Positions 45,014 to 54,895 of a DNA stretch of 64,000 nt are shown here, piece by piece. The position numbers were made by a program, and so were the translations under genes. The stretch comes from Photobacterium frigidiphilum. Its GTDB lineage: Bacteria; Pseudomonadota; Gammaproteobacteria; Enterobacterales; Vibrionaceae. Each line of letters starts with the position of its first letter. The stretch's first letter is position 1. Under the pieces are notes generated by a model. The model was not told where the DNA came from. It did no database searches and saw nothing but the letters and a program-made list of their open reading frames with translations. The DNA is taken from assembly GCF_003025615.1 (NCBI RefSeq), contig NZ_PYMJ01000006.1, forward strand, positions 178,281 through 242,280, given 5' to 3'.

Positions 45014-45340
45014 TTAATCACGCTTCCATAAGATATGGCAGAACTTGTGTTCAGGATCACGACTAATTAGCATACGAGCGAATACGTCATCAAGCTGATC
45101 ATTTTCTTCGTTAACTAAACCAATACGCACTTCAGCGTACAATTCTTTATCAACGTCAAAACCAACGTGGCTGCCCCAATCATCGCGTGTTTCAACGGCT
45201 TCGGCTGCTCCACGGTCATCAAATTGTGCGGTGAATAAGATCACGTCTACTGGTTCTAAGCTCTCAGATGCCATCTCTAGAAAGATGTCGTAAGCTGCGT
45301 CAATAACGTCGTCATATGAAATCAAATTTGATGTTTCCAT
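45014..45340 (-). CDS. yciU: YciU family dsDNA-mimic protein (DUF440)
   Basis: A 108-residue, strongly acidic protein. AYDIFLEMASESLEPVDVIL in the first third and LDDVFARMLISRDPEHKFCH at the C-terminal end match the YciU/HI1450 family, whose negatively charged surface imitates DNA and may sequester a DNA-binding protein such as HU. Full family length. Function beyond mimicry is not established. Monocistronic and cytoplasmic. Confidence 0.92.
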   Translation of the reverse strand: METSNLISYDDVIDAAYDIFLEMASESLEPVDVILFTAQFDDRGAAEAVETRDDWGSHVGFDVDKELYAEVRIGLVNEENDQLDDVFARMLISRDPEHKFCHILWKRD

Positions 45341-45427
45341 GTACTTGATATGTCTCTTTTCGTAAATGAGTGACTATTAGAACATGGTTTTTTGAGGTGA
45401 GGTAGGGGGAAGTAGGAATTAAATACG

Positions 45428-47029
45428 CTATTGTGCATTTGCCTTTAATACTTCAGACCGAGATGTAGACACTGACTTACTGAGCTTACTTAAATAATCG
45501 TCAAACGGCATCGGTTTGGCGTAAAAGTACCCTTGGCTGGCTTTAATACCTAAATCATCCACATATTCTGCTTGTTCGGCAGTTTCTACACCTTCAGCAA
45601 CCATCGTACAGTGTAATGTATGTCCCATTTCAGCAATATTATCTAATATAGAGTGAGTCACTGCATCTGTAACAGAAGAAGCTACAAAGGTACGGTCAAT
45701 TTTCAAGATGTCAAAGCGTAAACTTTGCAGTGTTGATAAACCCGCGTAACCTGTACCAAAGTCGTCAAGTGCCCATCTAATCCCAACTTCACGTAGGCGT
45801 TGCATACCAAGTTTAAGCTCGACTAATTCAGTGGGTGAAAATGTTTCCCGTTCTGTAAATTCAAAAACCACATTGTGCTGAAGACTAGGGTACTTTGAAA
45901 TAATACTAACTAACTCAGTGACATATCGAGGATTAATAATCATCGATGCAGTTACATTGATCGATATATAAGTATTATTATTTTCTGCTTGAATCTGCGT
46001 TTTTTCATAAGCAGCACGTTCTAGCAGATGAAGTGTAATCGCATTTATTAGCCCCGTGCTTTCAGCTGTGTGAATAAATTCAGCTGGTGAAATTACACCA
46101 TGTTTGGGGTGTAGCCAGCGCACAAGTAATTCAGCACCGATCCAATGGCCATTTTTAGAATTCACAATCGGTTGATAATAAGCGTAAAATTCTTTGTTTC
46201 TAATCCCACGATGAATATCTGACTTAATTGAACGTCGGAAATTCACTGATACATGAAGTAATAATATAATTAATATCGATAGTATAATGATAATGGTAGC
46301 GGCATAAGGTAACTGCCTGAAAATAGCATTTCTAAATGATGCTTCAGTATATCCAACTGTTAATACATAAGAGTATTTTTCTGATCGTATCTGCTCGCTA
46401 AAAATGATATCACTGAATGGTAACGACGAATTCAAGCATACGAAGTCGTCCTTAGTATTACTTAAACAACCAGAAAGTTGGTTTTTATTCGTATACTGCT
46501 TGATCCAATAATCAATATAGCGGCTATCAAGCATAATACGGTACCAACCGTTAGGTGTTGGTACCATGAAAAATAATGCATCAATACGTCTTCTTTGACT
46601 TGTTGCTCTATAAATGACGTATCCACTCTGTTCTTCAAATTTTGCTAAGTGACTGTTTTCTATTTTTACATTTGATTTTTTAATACGGTCACTGCAGAGA
46701 AAAATATCATTCTCTATATAGGTGATTTCTTGTATTACTGGCGAGTCGAAATTTAATTGTTCTAATCCTTTTCTGTTCTTTTTATCGCAAGGGGTTGTAT
46801 TTGAATCAACTAATGTTAGATCTGTTTTGATTTTATTGAGGTAAGAATCAATAGCGATATCAAGGTTTTGAATTGTATTTATTGTCGTTTGATTAATGTT
46901 TTTCTTTACCCAAACCATATCTAAGATAAGGCCTACCAATAGGCATAGTATCAGTAACATTATATTTTTAGGCTGATTCATATAATACTTAGATTGATTG
47001 CATGGAAAAGAAGACACGCAAATTATCAT
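45428..47029 (-). CDS. CSS-motif sensor cyclic-di-GMP phosphodiesterase (EAL domain)
   Basis: A 533-residue membrane enzyme that degrades cyclic-di-GMP. It has a first membrane helix (IMLLILCLLVGLILDMVW), a periplasmic sensing domain with paired cysteines (TTPCDKK and IFLCSDR; GCLSNTKDDFVCLNSS), a second helix near residue 245 and a C-terminal EAL domain. Catalytic motifs are intact: GAELLVRW, the DDFGTGY loop, LKIDRTF and VAEGVET. The sensor resembles the CSS-motif domain, which responds to periplasmic redox or disulphide formation. No good ribosome-binding site; start at 46981 (MNQPKN) is possible. Confidence 0.9.
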   Translation of the reverse strand: MIICVSSFPCNQSKYYMNQPKNIMLLILCLLVGLILDMVWVKKNINQTTINTIQNLDIAIDSYLNKIKTDLTLVDSNTTPCDKKNRKGLEQLNFDSPVIQEITYIENDIFLCSDRIKKSNVKIENSHLAKFEEQSGYVIYRATSQRRRIDALFFMVPTPNGWYRIMLDSRYIDYWIKQYTNKNQLSGCLSNTKDDFVCLNSSLPFSDIIFSEQIRSEKYSYVLTVGYTEASFRNAIFRQLPYAATIIIILSILIILLLHVSVNFRRSIKSDIHRGIRNKEFYAYYQPIVNSKNGHWIGAELLVRWLHPKHGVISPAEFIHTAESTGLINAITLHLLERAAYEKTQIQAENNNTYISINVTASMIINPRYVTELVSIISKYPSLQHNVVFEFTERETFSPTELVELKLGMQRLREVGIRWALDDFGTGYAGLSTLQSLRFDILKIDRTFVASSVTDAVTHSILDNIAEMGHTLHCTMVAEGVETAEQAEYVDDLGIKASQGYFYAKPMPFDDYLSKLSKSVSTSRSEVLKANAQ

Positions 47030-47456
47030 AAAATATTTTATGATAATATGAAAAGTTACGACTCATGGCAAAATATTATTTTTTTATATATATTTTGTAG
47101 GTGATAGCGATAATCGTCATTTTTCTACCACTTTTCAATTATGTTTCGTCATGTTTATGGCGATCAAGTGTGCGTGATTTATAAAATATCATTCATAATG
47201 AAGTTATATTGTAAGCTAATTGGTAAGTGTATCTTGAGTTCATTTGGAATAGAGAACTTATTATCTCGGTTCGTCTTGTTAATTTCATACTGCGTTTAAT
47301 ATCAGTGATAAAAGTTTCCTAGCAATTCTTAATGTAACCTGAATAGTGCGTTTTTGCGTGATGAAAAATAATGTGAATGTCGTTATTCGCACTTTAATTA
47401 TTTTTAGATTTTGATAGCCTAACCCTAAAGTATTATCTTGATCGTTTAAGGAGCGA
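47030..47456. other. Long AT-rich intergenic region
   Basis: No gene. A TTGATA ... TATTAT promoter-like pair near 47410-47440 precedes the small gene at 47457. The rest is AT-rich with stops in all frames. Confidence 0.45.
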
Positions 47457-47606
47457 ATGATGGAACGTAAAATGTTGAAACGTAATATCTCTTATATGGA
47501 AAAAGAGATATGTGAAATGAAAAGAGAATTAGATTTATTAGATGAAAAGTATAAAGAGCATCAAGATCTTGAACTTGTTCCCAGTAAGATATTAGAACAT
47601 GATTGA
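47457..47606 (+). CDS. Small charged helical protein, unknown
   Basis: A 49-codon gene (48 residues if the second of two adjacent ATGs is used), MERKMLKRNISYMEKEICEM followed by KRELDLLDEKYKEHQDLELV. It is highly charged and heptad-like, so probably a short coiled coil. AAGGAGCGA lies just upstream, a promoter-like TTGATA/TATTAT pair lies before that, and a stem-loop (ACGGTGC with GCACCGT, 47619-47638) follows. These signals make it a credible gene despite its length. Function unknown. Confidence 0.65.
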   Translation: MMERKMLKRNISYMEKEICEMKRELDLLDEKYKEHQDLELVPSKILEHD

Positions 47607-47755
47607 TTAAAGCGAATACGGTGCCTCAGAGCACCGTTTACCCTGTACACAAGGTTTAAACCTGAGAGGGTATAATCTATTCATGTAATTTCGATCGGCA
47701 TCATCACGTAATGCTGCTCACGTTAAGTGAACTGCATTACGCATAAGTGTTTTTT

Positions 47756-48046
47756 CTAGGAGATATAATGATAAAAATGCCCCATCACAAATCGGGATAA
47801 TTCGTCTGTTTGCTCTTGATTCATTTCTTTCAGTAGAAGAAATTTCTTTTTGTTATCTAAGATATCAAATGCATCTCTATCGAGCTCTGCCACATCATTA
47901 ACACGTAAATAGGCATGGGTTAACGATATCTTCATTGCGGTTTGCGCAAACTCAGAATCAGAATCAAGAAATTTTACGATTTCATCTGGGCTTTCATACA
48001 ATTCCCAATAAATACCGTTCTTTTTAAAATTGGCTTTCTTAGTCAT
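47756..48046 (-). CDS. Small cytoplasmic protein, unknown
   Basis: A 96-residue protein without signal or membrane segment. It starts MTKKANFKKNGIYWELYESP and ends RFVMGHFYHYIS; the middle is acidic helix. The gene has normal codon use. I do not recognise the family. It is transcribed leftward and divergently from a candidate small RNA on the plus strand at 48100. Confidence 0.65.
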   Translation of the reverse strand: MTKKANFKKNGIYWELYESPDEIVKFLDSDSEFAQTAMKISLTHAYLRVNDVAELDRDAFDILDNKKKFLLLKEMNQEQTDELSRFVMGHFYHYIS

Positions 48047-48099
48047 AACAGTTCACCGTGCGCTTAATTGCGAAAGTTAACGTGTGTATTAAAATGTAG

Positions 48100-48187
48100 G
48101 CACAAATGAAACTTTGTGCATATAATTATTACGGTTGTATAGGATAGTTTCATTTATGGCTCCGTTTCCCAGAACGGAGCTTTTTTT
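48100..48187 (+). ncRNA. Candidate intergenic small RNA
   Basis: An intrinsic terminator (GGCTCCGTT paired with AACGGAGC then seven Ts, 48158-48187) has no rightward gene upstream of it. Sixty bases before it lies a promoter-like pair, TTGCGA (48068) and TAAAAT (48090) 16 bases apart. Between them the sequence can form a hairpin GCACAAA/TTTGTGC (48100-48119) or, alternatively, pair AAATGAAACT with AGTTTCATTT (48146-48155). No open frame fits. This pattern is what an 85-90-nt regulatory RNA would show; none I know matches. Confidence 0.5.
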
Positions 48188-48550
48188 GCCTTCAATTCAA
48201 ACTTTGCAGTCAGCGCTTCCAGTGTGATTTACAATTATACTGTTGTTATTTAATGTATTTTATTTGAGATAAGATTGTTGTTAGTGAGTATGTTGAGGAG
48301 GGTGTAGAGATAGACTCATTGTTTGAAATTTTGTTTTGGTATATAACATTACTATTGTATTTATCAATAAATACATGTGGTTAGATTATTTATTGTATTT
48401 TGTATTAAATGGTAATCATTTCTATCAAAAGTGGGATGAAAATAGCAAATAAAATGTAACGAATTCAGTTATGCATTGTTTGCAAGACACTTGGTATGAC
48501 TATAAATAGAATGCCAGTCTATTTAATAGGCATGTGAAACACTCAAAACA
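48188..48550. other. Intergenic AT-rich DNA
   Basis: Between the candidate RNA terminator and the lipoprotein gene there is no open frame of interest, no dispersed repeat and no clear hairpin. Confidence 0.4.
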
Positions 48551-49978
48551 TTACGGATTCAGAAATAGCGTGTCGAATATATTTGCATCATCAAAGTGCC
48601 TTTCACCAATAAAGGTGACAGCATGCTGACCTATTTGGCGGGTTGTTCCTGGCGATGCCACACCAAATGGCCATAAGTAGAAGCGTTCTAATCGTTCACT
48701 GCTCAATAACATTCCATTCTGATCAAACAGGCTTTTGTTTTGTCCATTTGGCGTTGGTAAGCTACGTAATGTTTGATAATTGAGTGAGGTTAAATGGCGA
48801 GTGAAAGGGCTACTTTCTCCCCAGTGCACATCGTTAATCATGTGCTCTCCATTTGATAAGCTGATTTTTAATATATCTGAATTTTTCGGTCGGTATATAT
48901 GGAGGCTCGTGGGGGACTCAATCTTGGCACTTGTTGGTGCAAACTGTAATTCTTCATTTAATGCAAAAACCATATGGTAACAACCACAATGATGGATGCT
49001 ATCGAGAATGTAGGGCTTTCCTTGCTCATCCAGCGTTAGTCTGAATAGTACACCATCAAATTTACCCGCATAGGGGTCCAAAGAGGATTTAGCCGTACGG
49101 TTTGAAAACCAGAGGCTGTAATTCAATTGGATCAATATTCTTCCATGAAACTGCGTGAAGCTATGGTCGACATAAACAATCGGTTTGTTGGTATTAACGG
49201 CTGCCTGATCATCTGAAACATATGTTACTAAGCCGGGCTTATCATCAAGAGATACCGATTCAACACGAAATTCAGGGGTGTAAAAAGCTAATAATTGGGT
49301 GAGTTGATCATCTGTTAGCAAGGGCCAGTGAAGATCAGTACGAGCCGTTGTTTGTGCAAACCAGCTTTGTATTTCTTGCTGCGTTAATCTTGGTTTATCA
49401 GGCATAGCATAAGAGATAGTGACATCGTCTACAGTCTCAATAAACCCACTTAATATACGCTTTTTTTCTGTATGAATAGAAGGGGTCGCGAAAAGCTTAC
49501 TAACAGGGTAAAGACCGATGATACGCTGCCAGTTTTGGTAATTAGACGTGATAATTGGCGGGTGTTGCTGTAGTTGCGACCAGAACTGGTTGTTCTCGGC
49601 TAATGATGTTGTTAATTGTTTGGCGCAGTTTTCTTGGTTTTCAAAATCGATTGCGTCTTTGTTTAATGCATTTTTGTATTCGATTTTACGTTGGATCTCA
49701 GCTTGTCGAGATACATGGTTTAACCATTGTGCTTTACTTTGATCGGATGTTAGCTGAGGGATTAATGCTACGCTAAAGCGATCAAAAGCAAGTGAAGGGT
49801 AATCGGGGCTCCAGAAGAGTTGTGCATCTTGAACACCTTGTGTTTTAACTGTTTGCTTAAATTGGATTAGCTTGTGCATACAGCTTTGTTGGGTTGCTGA
49901 ATAGTTTATCGCTGGTCTTGGTGTACTAGAACAAGACAAAATAGTCAAAAAGGTAATGAGCAGAACCAAAATACGCAT
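48551..49978 (-). CDS. Large lipoprotein, unknown function
   Basis: A 475-residue protein that begins MRILVLLITFLTILSCSSTP: a lipoprotein signal with lipobox LLS-C-like (ILSC, acylated Cys at 16). The mature part is rich in aromatic and polar residues with a central VYVDHSFTQFHGRILIQLNY and a C-terminal half containing HHCGCYHMVFAL. Ser follows the Cys, which favours the outer membrane. No catalytic motif recognised. Monocistronic, in a region otherwise of core genes. Confidence 0.75.
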   Translation of the reverse strand: MRILVLLITFLTILSCSSTPRPAINYSATQQSCMHKLIQFKQTVKTQGVQDAQLFWSPDYPSLAFDRFSVALIPQLTSDQSKAQWLNHVSRQAEIQRKIEYKNALNKDAIDFENQENCAKQLTTSLAENNQFWSQLQQHPPIITSNYQNWQRIIGLYPVSKLFATPSIHTEKKRILSGFIETVDDVTISYAMPDKPRLTQQEIQSWFAQTTARTDLHWPLLTDDQLTQLLAFYTPEFRVESVSLDDKPGLVTYVSDDQAAVNTNKPIVYVDHSFTQFHGRILIQLNYSLWFSNRTAKSSLDPYAGKFDGVLFRLTLDEQGKPYILDSIHHCGCYHMVFALNEELQFAPTSAKIESPTSLHIYRPKNSDILKISLSNGEHMINDVHWGESSPFTRHLTSLNYQTLRSLPTPNGQNKSLFDQNGMLLSSERLERFYLWPFGVASPGTTRQIGQHAVTFIGERHFDDANIFDTLFLNP

Positions 49979-50139
49979 ATTAATGAACCCTGCTTCTAGA
50001 GATAACGAAGGTATATTAAGTGTAACTGCGTTTTATATGTGAAAGCAAAATATGAACGACAAGACATGCCGTTCATTAGGGTGTGTTGACGTTTTCAGAT
50101 TTCACAGGCTAGAATTTGAAACGTCAACACGCCCTAGCA

Positions 50140-50736
50140 TTACATATTAATATCTAATTCATTGTGGATCAGTACCACACATTGCGATGCAAACAGCATC
50201 TTAGGCCCAAGGCTGATCTTTGTTGCACCAAGGCGCTTTAAGCTGTTAAAGCTTTTCTTGGGCATAGGAATATGGTCGGTTAATAAGAAGCAAGGATTGC
50301 CTTCGAATTCTTGCTCACGAATATTAGTGCCTTTTTTATCCATCATGAATAGTTGGTAATCTTCCGCTAATTCTTGAACTAGTCTTTCGAAGCTCACGGT
50401 ACGAACGGTAATACCAGGTTCAACTTTACGTTCTTGCTCTTTAGACATGCCTTGCGACAAATCTAATGCTCTCGCAATTTTCGTGAGTAAGGCTTGTTCG
50501 TGGAAACCACCAACGTTAGTAATTTCACTTGAAGTAAAGCTAATCGTGCGAGAGAAATCTTGCGTGCTTTCTAATACTAAATGAACAATAACATCGTCAC
50601 GGTGCGATTGAGCCACAAATATAGCGTTCATCAAGGTATGAGCCAAAATTTCAGTGTGGGCTTCTTGACCGACTGATTCTAATAGCAGTTGACTATTGGT
50701 AGGGGCAGATCTGGCTCGTAATACAAAAGCGCGCAT
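50140..50736 (-). CDS. trmY: TrmY-type SPOUT methyltransferase
   Basis: A 198-residue SPOUT-superfamily protein that starts canonically at MRAFVLRARSAPTNSQLLLE; 25 codons upstream were rejected because family members start here. TrmY methylates N1 of pseudouridine 54 in archaeal tRNA; the homologue is also present in Vibrionaceae and relatives, where its target is less certain. FLLTDHIPMPKKSFNSLKRL and LGPKMLFASQCVVLIHNELD form the C-terminal knot that binds S-adenosylmethionine. Monocistronic. Confidence 0.88.
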   Translation of the reverse strand: MRAFVLRARSAPTNSQLLLESVGQEAHTEILAHTLMNAIFVAQSHRDDVIVHLVLESTQDFSRTISFTSSEITNVGGFHEQALLTKIARALDLSQGMSKEQERKVEPGITVRTVSFERLVQELAEDYQLFMMDKKGTNIREQEFEGNPCFLLTDHIPMPKKSFNSLKRLGATKISLGPKMLFASQCVVLIHNELDINM

Positions 50737-50992
50737 AGCTAAATGTCCATTGTGTTGAAGTGCCGTGGTTGCTAAATGCACACGACTTATGATGCTTTTA
50801 ATGAATGACATCAGTAGATGTATTGGTATTCAAACTTCAGCAGATAATAAACGGATATGAGAGATTTCTGGGTATAAGACCCCGTTTATTTAAGAACGAT
50901 ATATTAGGCGCTACTACGGGGATAAACAAGTAAGTTTTAAAGGCTGAGCGAAGAGGGTTGGTCAAGATAGGGTATATTATAATGCTCCCATT

Positions 50993-51017
50993 AAAAAAGC
51001 CTCCGAATTGGAGGCTT
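50993..51017 (-). terminator. Terminator of POT transporter 1
   Basis: AAGCCTCC pairs with GGAGGCTT around an AATTC-type loop; the minus strand continues with a six-T run, about 70 bases after the POT1 stop. Confidence 0.85.
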
Positions 51018-51085
51018 ATAATACAAAATATCTTTAATACGAAAAGAAACAACAAGACGTATTACTTTGAAAGTAACCTAGATTG

Positions 51086-52555
51086 TTAAGCTTCAGACAG
51101 TACCATTTTTTCAGCTTCTGCACTTTTCTCTAGCATCTTACGGATGATGAAAGAGGCAAAAAATGCCACTAGTACCATCACGACAGCTAGCATGGTAAGC
51201 AGGCTGAAGTAGTCACCATACACTGTTTGTACGATTTCTTGTGTAATCGCCTGACCTTTTTCTAGCGCAATCGATGTAGAGAATACCGCACCAACGATAC
51301 CACTTAATGCAATTGCGACAGAGAATAAGCTTACCGAGAAGTTTTCAATATGCTTAGGTGCAACAGAGAGGATGAAAGCGACAACCATACTGCCCACAAT
51401 TACTTCAGCAAACGCTTGGAAGAAGTGAATTGCTAAGAATACTTCAGGACGAATAACAGCTTCAGGGCCAACAGACATTACAGCAACGGTAAGAATACCA
51501 AATGCGATAGCGGTTAGAATAAAGGCGAAGCCAACCTTTGTTGCCGTTGAAAAGTTGATATTACGCTTTTCTAAAGAAGTAAAAGTCATCGCAATAACGG
51601 GGCCACCAAGAATACACCATAGTGGGTTCATTGCCATTGACGCTTCAGGTGCAATTGGGATAAATCCGAATAGATCACCACGCATAGTATTGATTGTTAC
51701 CATGGTCATCGATGTCATCATCTGGCCATAGTAAACAAAGAATGCTGTTGTTAGTACAGTCATGATCAATATTGTACCCATCTTTAACGCGTCAGCTTTA
51801 TTCGCTTTAACCATTAAAGAAATGAAGTATAAAATTGCAGCTGCGCCTATCGCATAAACAATGTTTTGTCCAATATCCATGTTTGAGAACATGAAGAAAA
51901 CAAGACCAATCATACCAAGAGAAACAAGGCTGAATAGAAGCCAATTTTTAGGGCTAACAGGTTGTTGATCTATTTCAGCACCAACCGTTAATAAAGGCTT
52001 ATGAGAAACAATTAAAATGATGAATGCAAAGAATGCCATAGAAGCTGACAACATAAAGCTGCCATTAAACCCAATAGCGAGAACGAACATTGGGAATAGG
52101 TACTGTCCAAAAAGTGCACCTATGTTATTAACTGAATAGTTTACTGGGTAACCATTTTCGAATTCTTCTTGAGTTTTAAATGTACGCTTAAATAGACTAG
52201 GGTATGAAGGAGACATAAGGCCACGAGCGTAACTCGCGAGTGCAATACCAACAAGGCTCATTGGTACATTACTGGTTGAAGCACCTAATACTAATAATGT
52301 GTAACCTAGAGCAAATCCGAAATAACTGATTGTTAAAGAGCGGTATGAACCTAAAAATTTGTCAGCTATGAATCCACCAGCGATAGCAAAAAGAGGACCA
52401 ATAGATGAAAACGCACCCACAACCATCATGGTATCTGCTTCACTGTAACCAAGGTCTTCCAAGAAAAAACGGGTTAAAATAACCATTACGCCATAGAAGG
52501 AGAGACCAAACATCATTTGGCACACCATCATTGACTTGTTAAGTCTATTCCACAT
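51086..52555 (-). CDS. POT family transporter 1, lacking the ExxER motif
   Basis: A 489-residue MFS/POT (PTR2) protein with about twelve to fourteen helices. IADKFLGSYRSLTISYFGFA matches the POT loop 2-3 motif. The helix-1 region, where proton-coupled peptide transporters carry ExxERFxYY, reads CQMMFGLSFYGVM here, so both acidic residues and the Arg are missing. A second POT gene lies 465 bases upstream in the same direction with the motif intact. It probably still transports peptides or a related solute, with altered coupling. Family secure, substrate unknown. Confidence 0.85.
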   Translation of the reverse strand: MWNRLNKSMMVCQMMFGLSFYGVMVILTRFFLEDLGYSEADTMMVVGAFSSIGPLFAIAGGFIADKFLGSYRSLTISYFGFALGYTLLVLGASTSNVPMSLVGIALASYARGLMSPSYPSLFKRTFKTQEEFENGYPVNYSVNNIGALFGQYLFPMFVLAIGFNGSFMLSASMAFFAFIILIVSHKPLLTVGAEIDQQPVSPKNWLLFSLVSLGMIGLVFFMFSNMDIGQNIVYAIGAAAILYFISLMVKANKADALKMGTILIMTVLTTAFFVYYGQMMTSMTMVTINTMRGDLFGFIPIAPEASMAMNPLWCILGGPVIAMTFTSLEKRNINFSTATKVGFAFILTAIAFGILTVAVMSVGPEAVIRPEVFLAIHFFQAFAEVIVGSMVVAFILSVAPKHIENFSVSLFSVAIALSGIVGAVFSTSIALEKGQAITQEIVQTVYGDYFSLLTMLAVVMVLVAFFASFIIRKMLEKSAEAEKMVLSEA

Positions 52556-52860
52556 AACTACACCTCATCTTCGTTAAATAACAAAGTAAATTGAAAATTG
52601 TAAGTATTTGTAAGTCGGTGCTGATATTAACATTAATACAGCGAGTTAATTTAAGTGTGTTGTCTCAAAAACCTCATATTGTTAATTATATTTTCTAATG
52701 GATATGATTAGTTTTTATTGTAGTGTTTATTAAGCAGGCTGTTTTATTCTTTTGTATTTACTGGATACATAGGTTTAATTAAGTTATTTATTTTGTAAAT
52801 GTTCGTATAATTATTGTTGTTATTTTTAATGCTAATTAGTTTATCTAATTACTAATAAAG

Positions 52861-52904
52861 GAATCATTCTCGCTGAAACGAGCATCTTGAGGTAACTTGG
52901 GTAT
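52861..52904. repeat. Dispersed palindromic repeat, partial copy 3
   Basis: Contains TCTCGCTGAAACGAGC and TTGAGGTAACTTGGGTAT, the same core and one arm of the repeat seen at 18.8, 58.7 and 62.2 kb. Only one half is present. It lies between the two POT genes. Confidence 0.75.
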
Positions 52905-52962
52905 CGGCTGTTGAGTTTAGTTTTTGTTATATTTAGTCATCATAATATTGCGATTCTAGAAT

Positions 52963-52999
52963 GAAAAACGAGAGAGAACCAATAAGATTCGCTCTCGTT
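52963..52999 (-). terminator. Terminator of POT transporter 2
   Basis: ACGAGAGCGAATC pairs imperfectly with GTTCTCTCTCGT and the minus strand then reads TTTTTC, about 20 bases after the POT2 stop. Confidence 0.7.
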
Positions 53000-53020
53000 A
53001 TAGCTTGAATGAAGGGGGGA

Positions 53021-54508
53021 TTAGTTTGTGGCTAAATTACCATTTTCTTCTACTTTTTCATCTTGCATCATGCGAGTTAATAATGGGGCAGTAAAGGCCA
53101 TAACAAATGCCACAACGAGCGTTACGATGCCAATATTTAAGAAGACTTCACTGTATAGCGGTAACGTTTTAAGTGGATCCGTTACGTTCTCTGGCGTGGC
53201 GCTGAAGGTTGCAACATAACCACCGATGATGAAGGAAGCCGCTTGAGTCAAAAACCAAGCTCCCATGGTAAAGCCCATTAAACGCTGAGGTACAAGACTA
53301 GCAACCATAGCTAAGCCTAATCCGCTGATCATCAATTCACCAATGCTTTGGAACAAATACACAAGTACCATCCACCACATTGAAACCATACCTTGGCTAT
53401 CAGCAAACCAATTACCTGCCGCTGCGACAACTAAAAAAGCAAATGCACACATGAACATGCCAACAGTAAACTTACCCGGCATTGATAAATCACGCCCTTT
53501 ATTGCCATAAGATGTGTATAGATAAGCAAGAATTGGGCTACATAATACCACCCAGAATGGGTTCAAGGCTTGTAAGCTAACAGGGTTGACATTAAACCCC
53601 ATAACTTCAGTGCGAACATTGTATATAGCGAAGAAATTCAATGAGGTCGGCATCTGTGCATAGAGAACATAAAAAACGATAGCTTGTAACATCAGTACTA
53701 ATACAACAATCATTTTTTTACGTGCGGCGCCTGTTAAACGCATTGTTTCTTTTAAGAAAACACCGACAACACCCAGACCAATAAGCGCAAGGACGATATT
53801 CGCCATCATTATGTTATTTAGTAACCAAGCGCATAAGGCTATAGATGCTATTGTTCCCAGAATAACAATTAAGAAATGCTGATAATTGACAGGTTTACTA
53901 TCTGGTTCTGAACCTAATCCCTCAACGGTATGGCGGAAAGCAACATAGCTCATCAAACTCGCAATTAAACCAAACCCACAGATAACAAATGCTGTTGCGT
54001 AACCATATTCCGCAGCAATAACAGGGCTAAGTGAAAGTGCTACTAATGAGCCCACGTTAATTGACATGTAATACAGTGTGAAAGCACCATCAAGACGAGT
54101 ATCATTTTCGTCATAACATTTTGCTAATAAGCTTGAAGGGTTAGCTTTAAACAAACCGTTACCAACCGCAACGGTACCTAAAGCATAGAAAATAAAGTTT
54201 GGGTTTAATATTGAAAATCCCATCATGAAATAGCCAATAGTTAACACGATGGCGCCAAATATCATGGTTCGTTTTGTACCAAGAATATGGTCTCCAACAA
54301 AGCCACCAATCGCGACCAAACCATACACTAAAGCAGCAAATGCACCAAAAGTGACGAAAGAATCTTGTTGGCTAAAACCTAATTGCTCAACAAAATATAC
54401 GGCTAAAATTCCTTGAAGACCGTAATAACCAAAACGTTCCCAAAGTTCAATGAAAAATATCATCTTAAAGGGCTTTGGTTGGTTGAAAATGCTGTCTTTA
54501 TTGCTCAT
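53021..54508 (-). CDS. POT family proton-coupled peptide transporter 2
   Basis: A 495-residue di-/tripeptide:H+ symporter. The first helix carries the intact ExxER motif ([14 protein letters not shown]) required for proton coupling, and [20 protein letters not shown] matches the family loop motif. [20 protein letters not shown] corresponds to the conserved substrate-side helix. It resembles the DtpA/DtpB group. Transcribed leftward, upstream of POT1; the 465-base gap with its own terminator shows the two are separately transcribed. Confidence 0.92.
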   Translation of the reverse strand: MSNKDSIFNQPKPFKMIFFIELWERFGYYGLQGILAVYFVEQLGFSQQDSFVTFGAFAALVYGLVAIGGFVGDHILGTKRTMIFGAIVLTIGYFMMGFSILNPNFIFYALGTVAVGNGLFKANPSSLLAKCYDENDTRLDGAFTLYYMSINVGSLVALSLSPVIAAEYGYATAFVICGFGLIASLMSYVAFRHTVEGLGSEPDSKPVNYQHFLIVILGTIASIALCAWLLNNIMMANIVLALIGLGVVGVFLKETMRLTGAARKKMIVVLVLMLQAIVFYVLYAQMPTSLNFFAIYNVRTEVMGFNVNPVSLQALNPFWVVLCSPILAYLYTSYGNKGRDLSMPGKFTVGMFMCAFAFLVVAAAGNWFADSQGMVSMWWMVLVYLFQSIGELMISGLGLAMVASLVPQRLMGFTMGAWFLTQAASFIIGGYVATFSATPENVTDPLKTLPLYSEVFLNIGIVTLVVAFVMAFTAPLLTRMMQDEKVEENGNLATN

Positions 54509-54895
54509 CTCAATACTAATCCACTAGTTAACTTGTTAGGTGGCACATTAAGCGCTTATTAATAGTGAATTAATGTGACACTTGTTATGCAATTGAGGGC
54601 ACCTGTGTGAGCTGTGTAGCAAAGATATACAATAAGACACATACCGAAACATTTATTAAGGCTATTAGCTAATAATTAGGGGGTATAGGCTGGCTGGTGG
54701 TCGATAAGGCAGTTTATAGTTCTGATATTATGTTTGTTTATGGAGTATAGGTCTGGTTAATAATAACAAAGCCTTGACGAAGAAAAGACACTGATTGTTT
54801 TGCAGCTTAGCTTTGGTAGAATTAGTCGGGTGATGTAGGTGTGATCAGCATAAACGACTGCGCGCTTACAAAAGAATAATAGCGAGAGTGATCAA
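54509..54895. other. Intergenic region between POT2 and the nucleotidyltransferase gene
   Basis: Divergent promoter region. No gene or repeat was found. GCGAGAGTGATCAA directly before the GTG start at 54896 is the ribosome-binding site of the next gene. Confidence 0.45.
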
